Assembly: GCF_958295425.1 (NCBI RefSeq)
Contig: NC_081153.1
Coordinates: 5,987,028-6,051,027 of the forward strand
Reading direction: 5' to 3'
DNA: 64,000 nucleotides
DNA from: Solea solea
Lineage: Eukaryota; Chordata; Actinopteri; Pleuronectiformes; Soleidae
Of this stretch, positions 24,014 through 36,672 are shown piece by piece. Each line of letters begins with the position of its first letter. The stretch's first letter is position 1. Both the position numbers and the translations under genes were made by a program. The notes under the pieces are model-generated. The model was given only the letters and a program-made list of their open reading frames with translations, was not told the origin of the DNA and made no database searches.

Positions 24014-24629
24014 AGGTGACATCGAATGCTGGTATAGCACATATATGTTAGTTATGGAGGTCTACTTACATATATTAACTTGTTTTCATGGTTAAAAACC
24101 TCCTAGTCGCTGCAAACGAGCCGATCAAAATATCTCCTCACTGACGCTCTCGTCGTGTTTCAGACCAAAATCACACCCCCAGAACGTGGACTGTGTTGTG
24201 ATTGGCCAGCCAACGGAGCTTTCCCACTGTCCTGTGATTGGCCAGGTACCTGGAAGTGACGTGATTGGTAGGCCAGCTCTCAGATACACAGCTTCCCCTC
24301 TGGCACGGTGGATGCTCTGCATCTCAGCAGCTACAACGAGAGTAGTTCTTCTTCTTCTGCGGTTGAATGTACGCAACCGGATGTGCCCGGACTAGTGCCC
24401 GCACCGGGAGGCGCTACGGTGGTGAGAGGAGTGGTGAGGTATACTGATGACATCATCAGCATAGGGAAGTGCCGATCTGCTTCGCAGAGCCCAGGAAAAC
24501 AATACAACACTATTTTCTCAGCAGTGGCTGAACTGTTTGTTCTGAAACTTTAGGGTTTCATAAACGAGGTAATGAAGCAAATACACACACAAACACAGCG
24601 TTAATTGGAGCTTCCGGTCTATGTCGCCT
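24014..24629. mobile_element. TTAA-flanked 616-bp MITE, piggyBac-like
   Basis: Ends are AGGTGACAT (24014-24022) and ATGTCGCCT (24621-24629), inverted with one mismatch, with TTAA on both sides (24010-24013, 24630-24633). Internal words (TGTTTTCATGGTTAAAAACC, GTGATTGGCCAG, TTCATAAACGAGGTAATG) match a high-copy fish repeat I recognise. It has no transposase. Three ATTGG (reverse CCAAT) boxes lie at about 24198, 24234 and 24261. Confidence 0.75.
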
Positions 24630-25757
24630 TTAATTAAGACTTGGGTAGTACCCGGTCGGAGCACGGAGGACAGCTGGGCCGCGGTCACCGCACCGCGCTG
24701 GGGTTAAAGGTTCTGAGTGTGGCAGCGGACGAGTCCGGTGAGGGTGTGTACCAAGGAGTGGAAGCGACGCTGTCAAGTCCATCGGCCCTGCAAGCAGGTA
24801 CGATGGGTACGCTGAGCTTTGGTGGGGGGTTTCGGACGAGCGAAAAATTACCCGAAAATTCAAGGTATTAGCCTATGTTTTGTTGTTTAAATGTCTTTGA
24901 GAAGACATGTTTATTCTTTTTTTGAAAGTGCACTTTACTCTACATATTGACTGAGTTGTACGGCTGTGTTCCTCTGCTGTGTCAATGTGATGACTTGTTG
25001 ACTCGACTTCGACTTTATTGACAGGAAGTCATTCATGGCCTCGTACATATTGTGAAAGAACCTTCACGGTACAACACATCATACATTTCAATCATTCCCT
25101 ACATTCAACTCATGTTGAGCTATGAGTGTCACCATGAGTACACGAGTGCACCATTGCAATGTAGAGTATTATGGAAGTGAATAGCCTGTGCAGCGTGTAG
25201 AGATACCACGCGTCGCCATAGAGACATAGCCATAGAGGCTATATGGGGACAGAAGAGTGGGAGGGGCTTTATGAATAAGTAGAAGGTATCCAAGCAGAGG
25301 TTGAGTAACAAAGACGTTGGCACAGAACAACGGCCTCCTCTCAGGTTCTTCTCTGATCCACACATCCATCTCATTGTTTAAATGCTCAGCCTATATACCA
25401 GTCATGTAAGGAAGAGGACGTGTCGTAGTAGGCCATGTAATAAAAGGCTGCAGGCACTCAAAGGCTGACGGCAGCATATAAAAGAGTTATTAGTCTCTCC
25501 ATTACTAGACCATCATCGTAACTCGGGGGCCGCCGTCATAACACAAGGCTGCAGACGATAAAAGGACAGAGGACTTCCTCTCCACTGCCAAGGCAGTTCT
25601 GTCAACAGAGACTGAAGATTATATTTAAAATTATGTTTTTATTCATTTTATATCCGCCAGAATTACAGAGCACTTTATATTACACCAGTGTTCTCTTCCA
25701 CGGACGTTTGTCGGCCAAAAGGATTAAGTTGGTAGCAATGTACAACTTCAACTTTAG

Positions 25758-26020
25758 ATTAGAGCTGCAACTAATTTTCATAATCAATGAATCTGTCGAT
25801 TATTTTCACGATTAATCGAGTAATCGCTTGGTCCATAAAATGTCAAAAAAAGTTGATCAGTGTTTGTTAAACCTGGAATTAATGATGTTCTCAAATGTCT
25901 TGTTTTGTCCACAAACCAAAATGATTCACTTTTAATGATTTCTTTGTTATATGGAGCAAAGAAACGAAGAAAATATTCACATTTAAGAAGCTGAAACAAT
26001 CAGAAATCTTGTTTTAATAA
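25758..26020 (+). mobile_element. AT-rich 'gcagccctaa' MITE, most complete copy
   Basis: It begins TTAGAGCTGCAACTAA and carries the family hallmarks ATTTTCACGATTAATCGAGT, TGGTCCATAAAATGTC, CTTGTTTTGTCCACAAACC and ATTCACATTTAAGAAGCTG in order. The right terminal repeat is missing. Confidence 0.8.
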
Positions 26021-27175
26021 TGAAAAAAAGCTTATATCACACACTGGTCCCTTCAACCCTTATTGCTCACACGGCACGGATCTGTGCCGCTGACACACCC
26101 TTTGTAATCTGAAGTGGGAATAATACACAACTCCTTATAAGGTGTGTTTATGTTCACATATTCAGACTTAAAAATGTGTTTTCATTCATCTTTTTATGTG
26201 TTGTTGAGTCAAAGTTATGATTAATTTGATGTTGCATTTTTGTAGCAACAATTATGCAGAAGTCGCCAAAATAGACCGTTTTTCTCTTTTCTTTTTGTTC
26301 ATAAAAACGAGCCAAGCGAACTTTGAACTTTGACGTGTTTCAACATTTCACAAATCCAAACCCAATGTTAAACTTTGTTTTTGTTTTAGTTGTTATTTAT
26401 TTATATTTTGGTGATTTCTTTCATTAGATTCCCTATAGGTTGTGGTGACAAAAGGATATAAGACACTCTGCACTGCACATCCTTATAGCCTCTGTGTATA
26501 CTGTACGTTTGAACATAGAAATGGGTTAAATGGAGCGTTCATGTTTTCTTACGTGTGGTTGTTAGTGCTGACATTGTATTCTTCTGTAGTGATACTGAAG
26601 AACACAGGCTCCATCCATCGTCACTTAAGCTTTGGACAACTTGATTAATTATCCCAGCATTCAGCATGCTTATTATTTCCTGTATTTTCAGTCCCCCAAC
26701 TCTAAAGTGACCTTGGGTGCTTTGAAAGGCACCTAAATTATTATTATAATTAATAACAATAATATGCTGTACACTGGGTTAACACAATACAACATTTCCA
26801 TTACTCTCTTTATAATGTGCGCTGCTTTTCAGTTCTTGGCCTTTCCTAAAATGGGGGGGTGCAGTGGTGGAGTGGTGGTGGGGGGGGGGGGGGTCGAGTC
26901 AAGCACATCCAATTTAAATATGCAAATGTTATTGCAGGGAGTCGCATGGAGGAACAATGCAGCAATAAGGGAGAACACAGAACAAACCAGTAATGTAATT
27001 AAAATGTTTACCACAGCTATTTTCCAAATTATTTATCGCTTTCAGAAGAAAACAGCAACGCGCGCTCTTGTCAAGTCCCGGGCGGAAAGAAAAGGATCAG
27101 GCTACAGTGGAATTAGGCTTAAATGTGAGACGTTAAGTGACACGTATGCAATGAAAAGGCTAATTTGTTCACTTT

Positions 27176-27205
27176 GGAGGAGGAGGAGGAGGAGGAGGAG
27201 GAGGA
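27176..27205. repeat. (GGA)n microsatellite
   Basis: Nine to ten GGA units; they give spurious poly-Ser and poly-Arg frames. Confidence 0.9.
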
Positions 27206-27546
27206 AAAATGAACAGGCATCTGTGTCTCGTTAACCAGCTCAGCTCGTTTGTCCGCCGAGAGAAGAGAATCCACAACGGGGACGAGATGCGACTCCGTGT
27301 CAGAGCTCGGCTTCTCTTCAGAGGAGGAGTTCCCTCTGAAGTCGGGCAGAGAGCTGTGAAACGGCACGCCGGGCACACACTCTCTCCTCCGCATGGTGTT
27401 CGAAATTAAAGGGGCGATATGGAAGATTTGTACAGCGGCGCTTGAAACGGTTTCTGCACTCCCTGATGTCTTTCATCTCAGATGACACATCATGGTCATT
27501 TTACACTCTTTTCTTACTTAAAGCCCCTTTAAACCCGTGAAGCCAG

Positions 27547-28269
27547 TGTTTCCATCATGGTCCAGTTCAGTTTGGTACAGTATGGAAGGGTAAAGCCCTC
27601 GGTCAGGCTTGCGTTTTGACTGAGAACAGTACCTTTACTCGGTATGTGGAGTGTGTGCTGTCAGCACAACAGTGAGATACACAGCGTGACGCTGGGACAC
27701 AGACAACAAACAATGGACAACAACGGAGGACGTCCTCTTTTTGCTTGGTTTGTGGCTGTTTGTCTCAACGAGACGTCAAGCTTTGTATGAGAAAAGACTG
27801 CTGCGCGAGAACATTCTAATGTTCACACCAGTATTACCATCCTATTAACTTAGGATAAGACATAAACTAGGCCCCTTTCAAGGTTTCCTCACTACATACC
27901 AAAGCGCCAGGGCTTATGTATCAGACCTGGCACGCAGCTCGCCAGAACCTGCGATGGTGCCTTACTGTTGAGATGTCACGCATTGTCTCAGTTCTCCTCG
28001 GATCTGAACTGTCTACAACGGAATCTTTCAACTGAACTCATCACTGACTCCAGTGGTTCCATCCTTCTCCATCATCTCACCGGATCATCAAAAATCTCCA
28101 TAACAACTGCGGGCGTTGAAGAAACACCAGTTCATAAGAGAGTGGCACATTCCGGTCACGAGTCTTGCTCCATTTGTATCGTACCATTACTCTGGTAACC
28201 CAAGGGAAGGGAACCGAAAAATGGAATGGTCGGGGCCGGTTATTTTGCTACTATTCTTAATGGAAACAC
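27547..28269. mobile_element. Possible hAT-like MITE with GTGTTTCCAT ends
   Basis: The outermost ten bases GTGTTTCCAT (27547-27556) recur inverted as ATGGAAACAC (28260-28269). The left interior (GTCCAGTTCAGTTTGGTACA) resembles known fish elements. Target-site duplications are not visible and the inner parts of the ends diverge, so the boundaries are tentative. Confidence 0.4.
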
Positions 28270-31200
28270 CAAAAATATGCAACTAACCGCACCAAATTGC
28301 ACTAAACTGTTCCACGCCATTAGAGAGTGTGTTGTGCTGCGCTTTTGAGGTTGTTTGGACCCCCCCCACCTCCCGTTGAACAAAGACACTCAACAGTAAT
28401 CTGAGCAGCTTATATCACTCAAAGCAAATCATCCCTGAAATGAGTTCAGTCCGACAGGCAGGGGCCACGAGTGCAACCGGCTTTCAGCGTCATCCCTGTT
28501 CTACACCGCCGTACGCACCATTGGCTCAGGGAACAGATTGCAGGAACAAAGTTGGGGGCAGGGACCCGTCACAAAAGTGGGATTCAACAGTGGAGAAAAC
28601 TCTGGGGTGGGGATTTGGTGTAAACAAACACAAAGCCTTGGTGTAATAGCCCCGGCCTAACTATCTGTAAAGACATTACTCGCCCAGGAGAGGATTTCCC
28701 TCTGGACTCATGACACACCACCAAAGTGTGTAACTCAATTAACTCGCATATTTACCTTTTACTCACCAAAAAAGACAGTGTTTCTACCAGAAATTCAGAA
28801 TTTTGGTCAAAAGCAAGTCTAATATTTACATATTTGAGCTTATTATTGAATATTGAATAGGATCAAACAAGGTTTTTATTGTTTTTAGTGTTTTAAAAGT
28901 TTAATACCATGGAACAGATGAGGCCAACAAGGATCGTTGAATCGGAACATTCTAACATCATTGTCTTCTACGGCACAGATGCCTTTAAATTCAATTTACA
29001 CTTGAAAACACGTTAGCATGCTAATGACGGAGCAGATGGAGCCAGTGAGTGACCATCTGAGATCAGCACGCCGGTGTTAACCTCGTTACAACTTGACTGA
29101 CTTGGCTCCGAGATGTGTTTTAGACGCCGTTTGCAGATCACTGGGCCTCATGAAAGAAGCATTTGTTTGCTTTGGCTTTCACCGATTTCCTTGTATTCAT
29201 AACCAAATGTCTTTACCCTGCTGCTTATCTGTCAGCGACTTAACTGCTACTATACACAACACTGTGTTTTCAGATCTTTGACGTTTAAAGTTCTGTAAAG
29301 TTTTCCCCTCGTGATTGCTTCAGCTCCAGAGAGTTCATACAGCGAGCATTACTCGTTATGTAACGTGAACAGTGGAAATGACAGACAGTGAGACATCACT
29401 GATGGATTATTTCCCTTCATCTCCTCCTGCTACAGACATTGATTGCCTTCCCGTGGTGACATATCCCCCCCCCCGCCCCCTTATTCCGGCGACAGTGTGA
29501 CAAACAGACGACGTGGCATCAACAGCTGTTTTAGCGTCGAGAACAGAGCTGTTAGTGATGTTCTGTGTCACCTGCCTGAACTTCACGTTATATTCCACTA
29601 CTGATGCTGACAAAAAAAACCAACAAACTTCCCTCTGTGGATTCTAAAGCTGCAGGGTAACATTAAGGTTTTATTGACAGAAATTGGATGTACTTCCCGT
29701 GAGTATCTTTAAATAAAAAAGATAAATATCCATAGTCTTAGAACTGGTCTTTTATGTAACTCAAGGCAAAGGCCAGGCCTTATTGAAGTTCATCATGTGC
29801 CGCCATGTTTCTACAGCAGCGGAAACCCAAGCCAGAGCACAAAGCTTATGAAATGGAGTAGAAGATATTATGGAAATGAAGAACAGCTTGATCTTATAGG
29901 TTAAAGGCCCTGGTTTACCCAACATGCACCTCGCACATGATGTGAAATGCGTCATCAACGCGCAATTTTCAGATTTTGGAATCGTGTGCAAAGACTGCAT
30001 TGGGTGCACGTGGACAACTGAACTTCCGCTCCACCCATAGGTGGAGTAGTAAGCCCTGCTCACCAAGCGGAACAAACATTTTGACAATAGAAGAAGTAGC
30101 CGCCAAGGATAGTCATCCGAGTCTCGACCTGGTGACCCTCGAACCAGCTGACACCCCCGACGGGACCTTTCAACAGTGAGCTGCTCGAAACCAGACGCGT
30201 CGGAGCGAGCTGTAGCATCGGTCTCTTCTTCTTTGGTAGGAATGTGTCCTGTTCCCTGCGTTCAGACCTGTGCAGGACTCTGACAAGCAAGTATACCAGG
30301 GTACGTGATATTCCACGTGAAATCTGACCCATAATGCGACGCATGCAGAAGTATACCAGGGCCTTTATACGAGTGGCAACTGGAAAGATTTCTTTGCAGT
30401 TTCCAAATGTGCAGTTACCATGAATCACCAGTGGGATGCACTGCAGCAGCCCTATAGGTGCGTCACACCTCTGTAGATTAAAATACTCTGTGGAACTACC
30501 ATTGTCTGATATTGTGTTTCCGCAAAAAAAAAAAGTATAGCTTCCATGTTAAAATGAAACTTAATAAAAGTTACGAATCAGTTTGAGCAACTTCAAACAT
30601 CAGTTCAAAATCTTCAGACTCGTATAACGCCAGTCGCTAGGACACAAAAAGAAACAGATGGTAAACAACGGGAAGGAAACAGAGCAGCTAAGCTATCCAA
30701 GGCTAAACCCATATTCACAGGTGAGGACGTGCACTCAAACACTCCACATACATAAGTGCTGCCACATTGAGTCAAATTTAATATTGGATCCCCACAGAGC
30801 GAATGTATTATTTTCTCTTTTTAAGAAAACGCATCACGTCATTAATCCACCAGCTCCTCTGAAATAATAATAAAAATGACACACATCTCTGCATGTGTTC
30901 TAATCCTTTTTTGGTCCCAAACCAGTCTTTGGGAATAACGCTCCCTCTGTACACACATTATGTCAAACGTCTGCTTCCAGATCCACTGTATTCACAGAGG
31001 GAGTCACAGACCGTGAACTCACAGCGCGATCACAGCTGACTTTGCCTTGTAGACAAGGTGAAACTCTCTCGTAAGCCTCGTCCGCCGTCGTCCCCTGACA
31101 GACGTACCGACGGCCGCTTGTATACGAGATCGAATTGACCCTGCTGTGTCATCCCTCCCGCCAGACTGAGAAATGGTCGTCAGCACCTTAAGCACAAGGA

Positions 31201-33944
31201 GAATGAGTCCTGTGTCTGCAAATAGCTGTTGTTAGGGGAATAGACACACACACACACACTGCTGTCAGGTCTCATTCACATGAAGAGTCATCGCTGGAAT
31301 CGTGTTATGTTCCTTCTCTGGTTGTAGGGTGCGACAAATTCATCCATTTTCTGTCTCATTAGGACCCAGTTTTTTTTGTCTCCGTGAGGACGACTGATCC
31401 AAACAAGCTGTGTGTAAATGAAAGCTCCATTATTTTCTTGTTATCCAAACAAGAATCTCGATGTGTCCGATGTGGAAACGGTTAAATTTCAAGTGCTGAC
31501 AGCTAGTGATTTCACCTGCGCGGCTTTGCCTGTGACAAACTCAGCATCTCTTCCCCATGGGACCCTGAGCACGGACGCCGGTGTTAAGTGTGTGCAGTTA
31601 CACCCGGTCCTGATAATTTTATCAATTTGTTGGGTGAGAATTGCGTTAGCGTCCCCGCGGACGCCGCAGCCACGGCAACGAGCAGCGGAGGCGATGAAAG
31701 GCCTCTTCACCCGCGCGGCTGTTTGTGCAATTACAAATCAATCAATCAACCCAAGCACATGGATGATGAGATAAGGGAAATAGTATATTTTTTTTGAATG
31801 ACACTGGAATGAAGATTGCTTCACTACATTACCAAAGGTTATTCAGGCATGTTAATATGTTTCTGTTAATGACACGTTAAACAGAATTATGCAGAATGAA
31901 CCTTTAATTCCACACGGGCTAACAAAAACATAACCCTTTTTTCTACAAACATACAGCACATGAGCAGAAAAGGTTGTTTTCCATGGTTTTCTCCGGCCGT
32001 TTAGCGAATCATAACGCCTCACATGTGTCTCACTTTGCATCATCCATATTTACAGTTTCTCTATTTTATCATATAAATATTTCCTATAAAAAGGGCAATA
32101 AAATCACATTTTATTGAGGTGTTTCCCTTACTTTTCAGAGCGCACCATTTTGTGCCGACGTGTGTCTACAGCAGCCTGAAAGGACAAACCTGCCAGAACA
32201 TCCCTTTCAGGCTTTGAAGAGGGCAGTTTCACCCATTTCTCCCCCCCTTGGTTAAATGAAGAATGAACTTAAAATCGTTTTCATGCTTTGTTTGTTGTTG
32301 TTTAATTCACATTCTATTACAGAGTTGGATTAAATTTGACCACTTTACTTGATTTTTTTTCAGATCTATTACTGGGGCGATGAGTTAGTTAGAGGCAATT
32401 AGGGGCAATAAGGGACCACGAGTCTCCAAGAAAATGTCGAATTTGGTTGAATGACCTTTAAATGTAAGTGAAACAACAACAACTACAGTAGCAAAAAAAA
32501 AAAAACATGACTAATGAGTTTAACTAAATAAACGAGACCGTCGGAGAGATGATTCTATTTCTGTCATTCATTAGATCAAGTTGGTTAATAACTCTTGACA
32601 TCACTTTAATTTGTATTCTGAACAAGTTCAAGAACCGCGCTTATGCACTTTCTGTGTCATTGTGATGCTTTTGTCTTCCCTCCATCGTTTGTGATGAAAA
32701 ATACGTCACTCTAACGTCTCCACAGACACGGAAACAAAACACTGTCACACTGGGAAACACGGGGACAGTCATGTGTAGCGGATAAGGCTTAATCAGCATT
32801 AGTGTGAACTCATTTGACAATGGTTGGAATTATTAAATGCATTGATTTGTGTGTTCCTGAAAAAGCAGAGAAACAAATTTTCTCTCGTTATGATTAAATT
32901 GCAAAATTGGGTCATGATGCTTTTTTTTTTTTTTTTTTTTTTTTCGTCCCCATATTGTTACAGTCAGGCCTTTAGGGAAAAACATGACGAGTGAAGAGAA
33001 ACTCTCTTTTGCCAACTCCCCAAGAAACTACCAACGACATATAAAACAAACCTTTTAAATGTTTATTTAAAACAAGCATGAGATGTCTGCTGGCTGCGAG
33101 TGATTTACGGGAAGTGTTCTGCGGCTGCTGCAGCCACAGCTGGGATGATTAGGCCTCTTATACTGGAACTTCCTGTGCAGGGACCAATCAGCTCCCAGGA
33201 GCCACTCAAACAGTCAATCAGACAAACCTGCAATCATACACACACACACACAAGGAAAGAGGATGTACGACCCTGGGTGGTAGTGAGTGAAAAGTTTGGG
33301 AACCACCAGAGTGACAGGAAGCTTCAAACAAGAACACAGCGTGTTGTCTTTGTCGAGGAAAATAAAAGTCTTTTCTCTCCACGTCTGCTGCAGCTCATGT
33401 TGGATGTTCATTTTAGAAGAATACTGGTGGTGATTGACTTCCTTAATGGCAGCTGGAAATGTGTGTGTGAACAGGATGTGGACCAGACTCGATTGGTCTA
33501 TTGCTATCGAGGCCAATGCCAAATGACCTACACAGAATACAGGCTCACTGGCTGCTGCATCTGCTGCTGCTGCTGCTGCCAATGTGCTGCGTTCATCAGT
33601 CCACAGGCCGTGTAGACATTGTTCACTACTTGGTCCACATCCATACAGCTGAACGTGGGCTTTCTATAATCTCTGTATCGGTGTCGTTAAGCAGGAATAG
33701 TCGCGTTAGGTGGCATTTAGATTTCTCTCTCTGTGTCCTGAGCTCGTCATTAGATGATGCACTGACAGATGCACTCGTTTCATCTCTGAAACTCTCAGCT
33801 GATACGCTGACACGTTTCATTGCATTGCAAATCTTTCATTATACCTTCATTACTCAGAGGGTGTGTTGTGCATTTCTCCAAATGTAAAGGACCAACTTTG
33901 ATTGAATTGTCTCAGGAGGGAGGTCATGGCCCAAGGGAGACATT
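28270..33944. other. Intergenic, part 3
   Basis: No gene is supported. 29760-30190 holds a probable MITE piece sharing words with 19280-19390. Poly(C) (29466-29478), poly(T) and short CA runs occur. Nothing else was recognised. Confidence 0.55.
32921..32944. repeat. Poly(T) tract
   Basis: Run of 24 T. Confidence 0.9.
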
Positions 33945-34448
33945 TGCCGTTTTTCCACTACATGGCCCCGACTCGACTCGGCACGGCACGGTTATTTCAC
34001 TTTTCCATTAGCAATAGGACCTGGTACATGGTACTATTTTTAGTACCTGCTCTTGCGAGGTTCCAAGCGACGTCGTCAAACTGTCGACAGAGAGTGTCGT
34101 CACAGGAAGAGACGTCTGACACAAGAATGAAGCCGAACAATGCTTGGTAAAAAAGACTTAAAAATCCTAAAAATGTGGGTTAATCTCGATCAATTACCAG
34201 GGAAATGTACTACTGCATTTCAGTCCAGCGACTGTGTCAGTATGTGCTCCGGTCATGCAGGAAGTTGATTTAAATGAACTGAGTCTAATGATTCAGTTCA
34301 TTGAAAATAACTGCTTTAATAGTCACTAGTTTCATGCAGCCATGCTGTGATGACCCCGCCCACGTTGAGGAGGAGCTATATTGTAATGGAAACACAACCA
34401 AACCGTGTAGAGTCGAGCCAAGTTGGGATCGTGTTGTGGAAAAGTGGC
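33945..34448. mobile_element. MITE with about 60-bp inverted ends (CTCGACTCGGCACGG family)
   Basis: The left end reads TTTTTCCACTACATGGCCCC then GACTCGACTCGGCACGGC. The right end, reverse-complemented, reads CTTTTCCACAACACGATCCC then AACTTGGCTCGACTCTACAC. Both continue into TTTCCATTA. The roughly 500-bp body has no open transposase. The family is common in teleosts. A deleted relative lies at 5848-6093. Confidence 0.65.
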
Positions 34449-36341
34449 TATTGTTAGATTTTGGTGGTGATCTGTTTAGATTTCTTCAAAACAAGTGTTG
34501 ACCTTTCAAGACAGGGCAGGGTACTGACACTGTGGGGTAACCGTGCTTTCTCTAGTTTTCCATAGAGACAACATATCATCACAGTTTGAAAAGTGAAGCC
34601 CAGAAAGTAGAATGGAAGTTGTAGATGTAGTTGCAGTTGTTGGTTGTAAAAATGGAAATTGAACTTCTCACTTGATTTATTATGTCAGTAAACATTTTCC
34701 TGACTCGTTTAAGGTCTTTTTGCAAACTTAAAAAATAAAAGCATATTAATAAGAATGTATTTTGAATTGTCATTTCTGTGTATCATTTCCAAATTCTGCA
34801 CCAGTTTCAGCACTTTTATTTTCCACAGCGTTGTCACGACTGTTCTTCTTGCATCTGGGATTTCTTTTTTTTGGAGGTGACACTAGGTTGTCACACATAC
34901 CTTTGCTGCAGTGTTATAATAATAATTTTTTTTTTTAAAAAGCCAGTCTGTGGAGACCTCGGTGGCAGAACTTTAAAGAAACGATAGAAGGTGGCAGAGG
35001 CAAATCCAGCTGACGGGTTATTAGCTGTAACGAGGTCGGGAGTAACCATGCGCTCTTGTTTTTCATCTTTCCTCCACGCTTTCTCCACCCATGCTTTCTC
35101 CCCATCCCCCAACACCCGAACTCCCTGCTGCGCTCGCCGCGACCCCCCCACCCCCCCAGCTCTACCAATGAGAGATCTACTACGGCATTCCTTCCTAGAG
35201 ACAGAGACCTCCAGGTCTGGTGCATCCTTCCCTCTGCCTGTCATGCCGCTCAACACCAATCACATGCTTGGCACCGAATGATTCCGCATCACAGAATTCC
35301 TGGTTAACATCCCTCAGTGTAACAACTGCAGCGGCCTCAGTGAAGCCATTAAAAAAATTAAATTAAAAAAACCTCATTGTCAGTGTTTAGTTTGCAGAGT
35401 GGAAATTTAAAAATTCCTGCTGCAGACATTTGATTCCAATTCAAAGTCAAACCAAGGACTCTTGTGGCAAGTCTGGCTTGTCTCACATTTCCAGCTCTCA
35501 CTGGTGGGAGCGTTCTCATGCATCTGAATGAGGCCGCGCTGGGTATCTCCAGCAACTTGCTTCGGATTAAATGAAATCAGCTCTGCATAATGTCAATATC
35601 AGTGTCACAGTGTGCCAGCTCGGGGAGCGGAGATTACATTATATTCATAGCCTCATTCAATCCAATTCCTCCAAATGATGTTTGTGCAAACCCACGGCAA
35701 ATCTGCCAATGAGAATAATTCAGCGTTTAACGCGCCGCACATTGACTTCCGTGCCCCTCCCTCTCCGCGGGCGTGATCGTGACACGGACGTTAGAAAATA
35801 CAAATCAGTTGCACCGTCATGACCTGAACAGTGAGGTAAAGGGTTTGTCTTTTAAATAAATGGTTCAGCAGATTCTGTGGGGTTTGGTGTGGCCCTCCTA
35901 TCGCCCATGGACTTTACAGTAAGACGAAAAATCTGGGTCATGGAAAAAGGAGGAAGTTGCCTCTGTGAGAAGGACGCTAAAAGAAACTCACTTCCTCACG
36001 CTCAAGGGCAAAAAAAAAAAAAGGATCTTTTCATACTGTTTTTTTTTTAATTCAAGGGATTCATATCATATGTGTGGAAATTAATCTTTTTAATTTATTA
36101 TACACTTGAACCTCTTTGTCAGGAGGGATATGGAAATGTGTTAAAAGCAATTTCCATTTCGGGAAGAAGGGAAAAATGTCACTGGAGCCTCGGAGCCTCT
36201 GACTGTGTGAGTGTGTTTACAGCATGTGGTTGATTAACCAGCGAGACCACAGCTCTCCCCCAACATATATACAAGTGACATGTATATTATGAATCCTGTT
36301 AGTGAATGAAAAATAAAAAAGGAGACGTTTAAATGAGGGCC
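34449..36341. other. Intergenic, part 4
   Basis: No gene is supported. 35560-35800 is a non-repetitive stretch with words such as TGCATAATGTCAATATCA and TAATTCAGCGTTTAACGCGC that look unlike the surrounding AT-rich DNA. Confidence 0.5.
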
Positions 36342-36672
36342 ACACGGTTGGTGTAGTGGTTAGCACGCATGCCTTTTCAGCAAGAAGACCCGGGTTTGCG
36401 ACCTCGTCGGAATAAGAGCCTTTCTGCATGGAGTTTCCATGTTCTCCCCGTGTGCGTGTGGGGTTTTCCTTGGGTTCTCCAGCTTCCTTCCACAGTCCAA
36501 AACCATGCAATATGGGGATTAGGTCAATTGGACACTCTAAATTGACCGTAGGTGTGAGAGTGGGTGGTTGTTTGTCTCTGTGTGTCCCTGCGATGGACTG
36601 GTGATCAGTCCAGGGTGTGATCCCATGTCATGTGGAGGATAAAGCGACAGATGATGGATGGATGGATGTATG
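36342..36672 (+). mobile_element. tRNA-derived SINE (V-SINE/Mermaid-like)
   Basis: The head is tRNA-like (GGTGTAGTGGTTAGCACGCA and a B-box-like GGGTTTGCGACC). The body holds conserved words such as GAGTTTCCATGTTCTCCCCG, CCACAGTCCAAAACCATGC, AATTGGACACTCTAAATTG and GATGGACTGGTGATCAGTCC. The tail is a (GATG)n repeat. It is full-length but mutated. The family name is from memory and should be verified. Confidence 0.8.

Larger units (their letters stand above)
24634..27546. other. Intergenic, part 2
   Basis: No gene is supported. An AT-rich MITE copy, a poly(G) run (26879-26892) and the (GGA)n run are present. The stretch 26900-27170 is non-repetitive and contains the octamer ATGCAAAT. Confidence 0.6.

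Noticed and set aside
27119..27394. Poly-Ser frame on the minus strand
   Set aside because: Arises from the (GGA)n microsatellite.
33100..33615. 171-codon plus-strand frame with poly-Cys
   Set aside because: Composition is driven by a (CTG)n tract and CA repeats; no domain and no conserved block.
36342..36420. Possible tRNA gene
   Set aside because: Boxes are those of a SINE head; the sequence continues into a SINE body and has no cloverleaf with proper acceptor stem. The same applies to 60841-60910.
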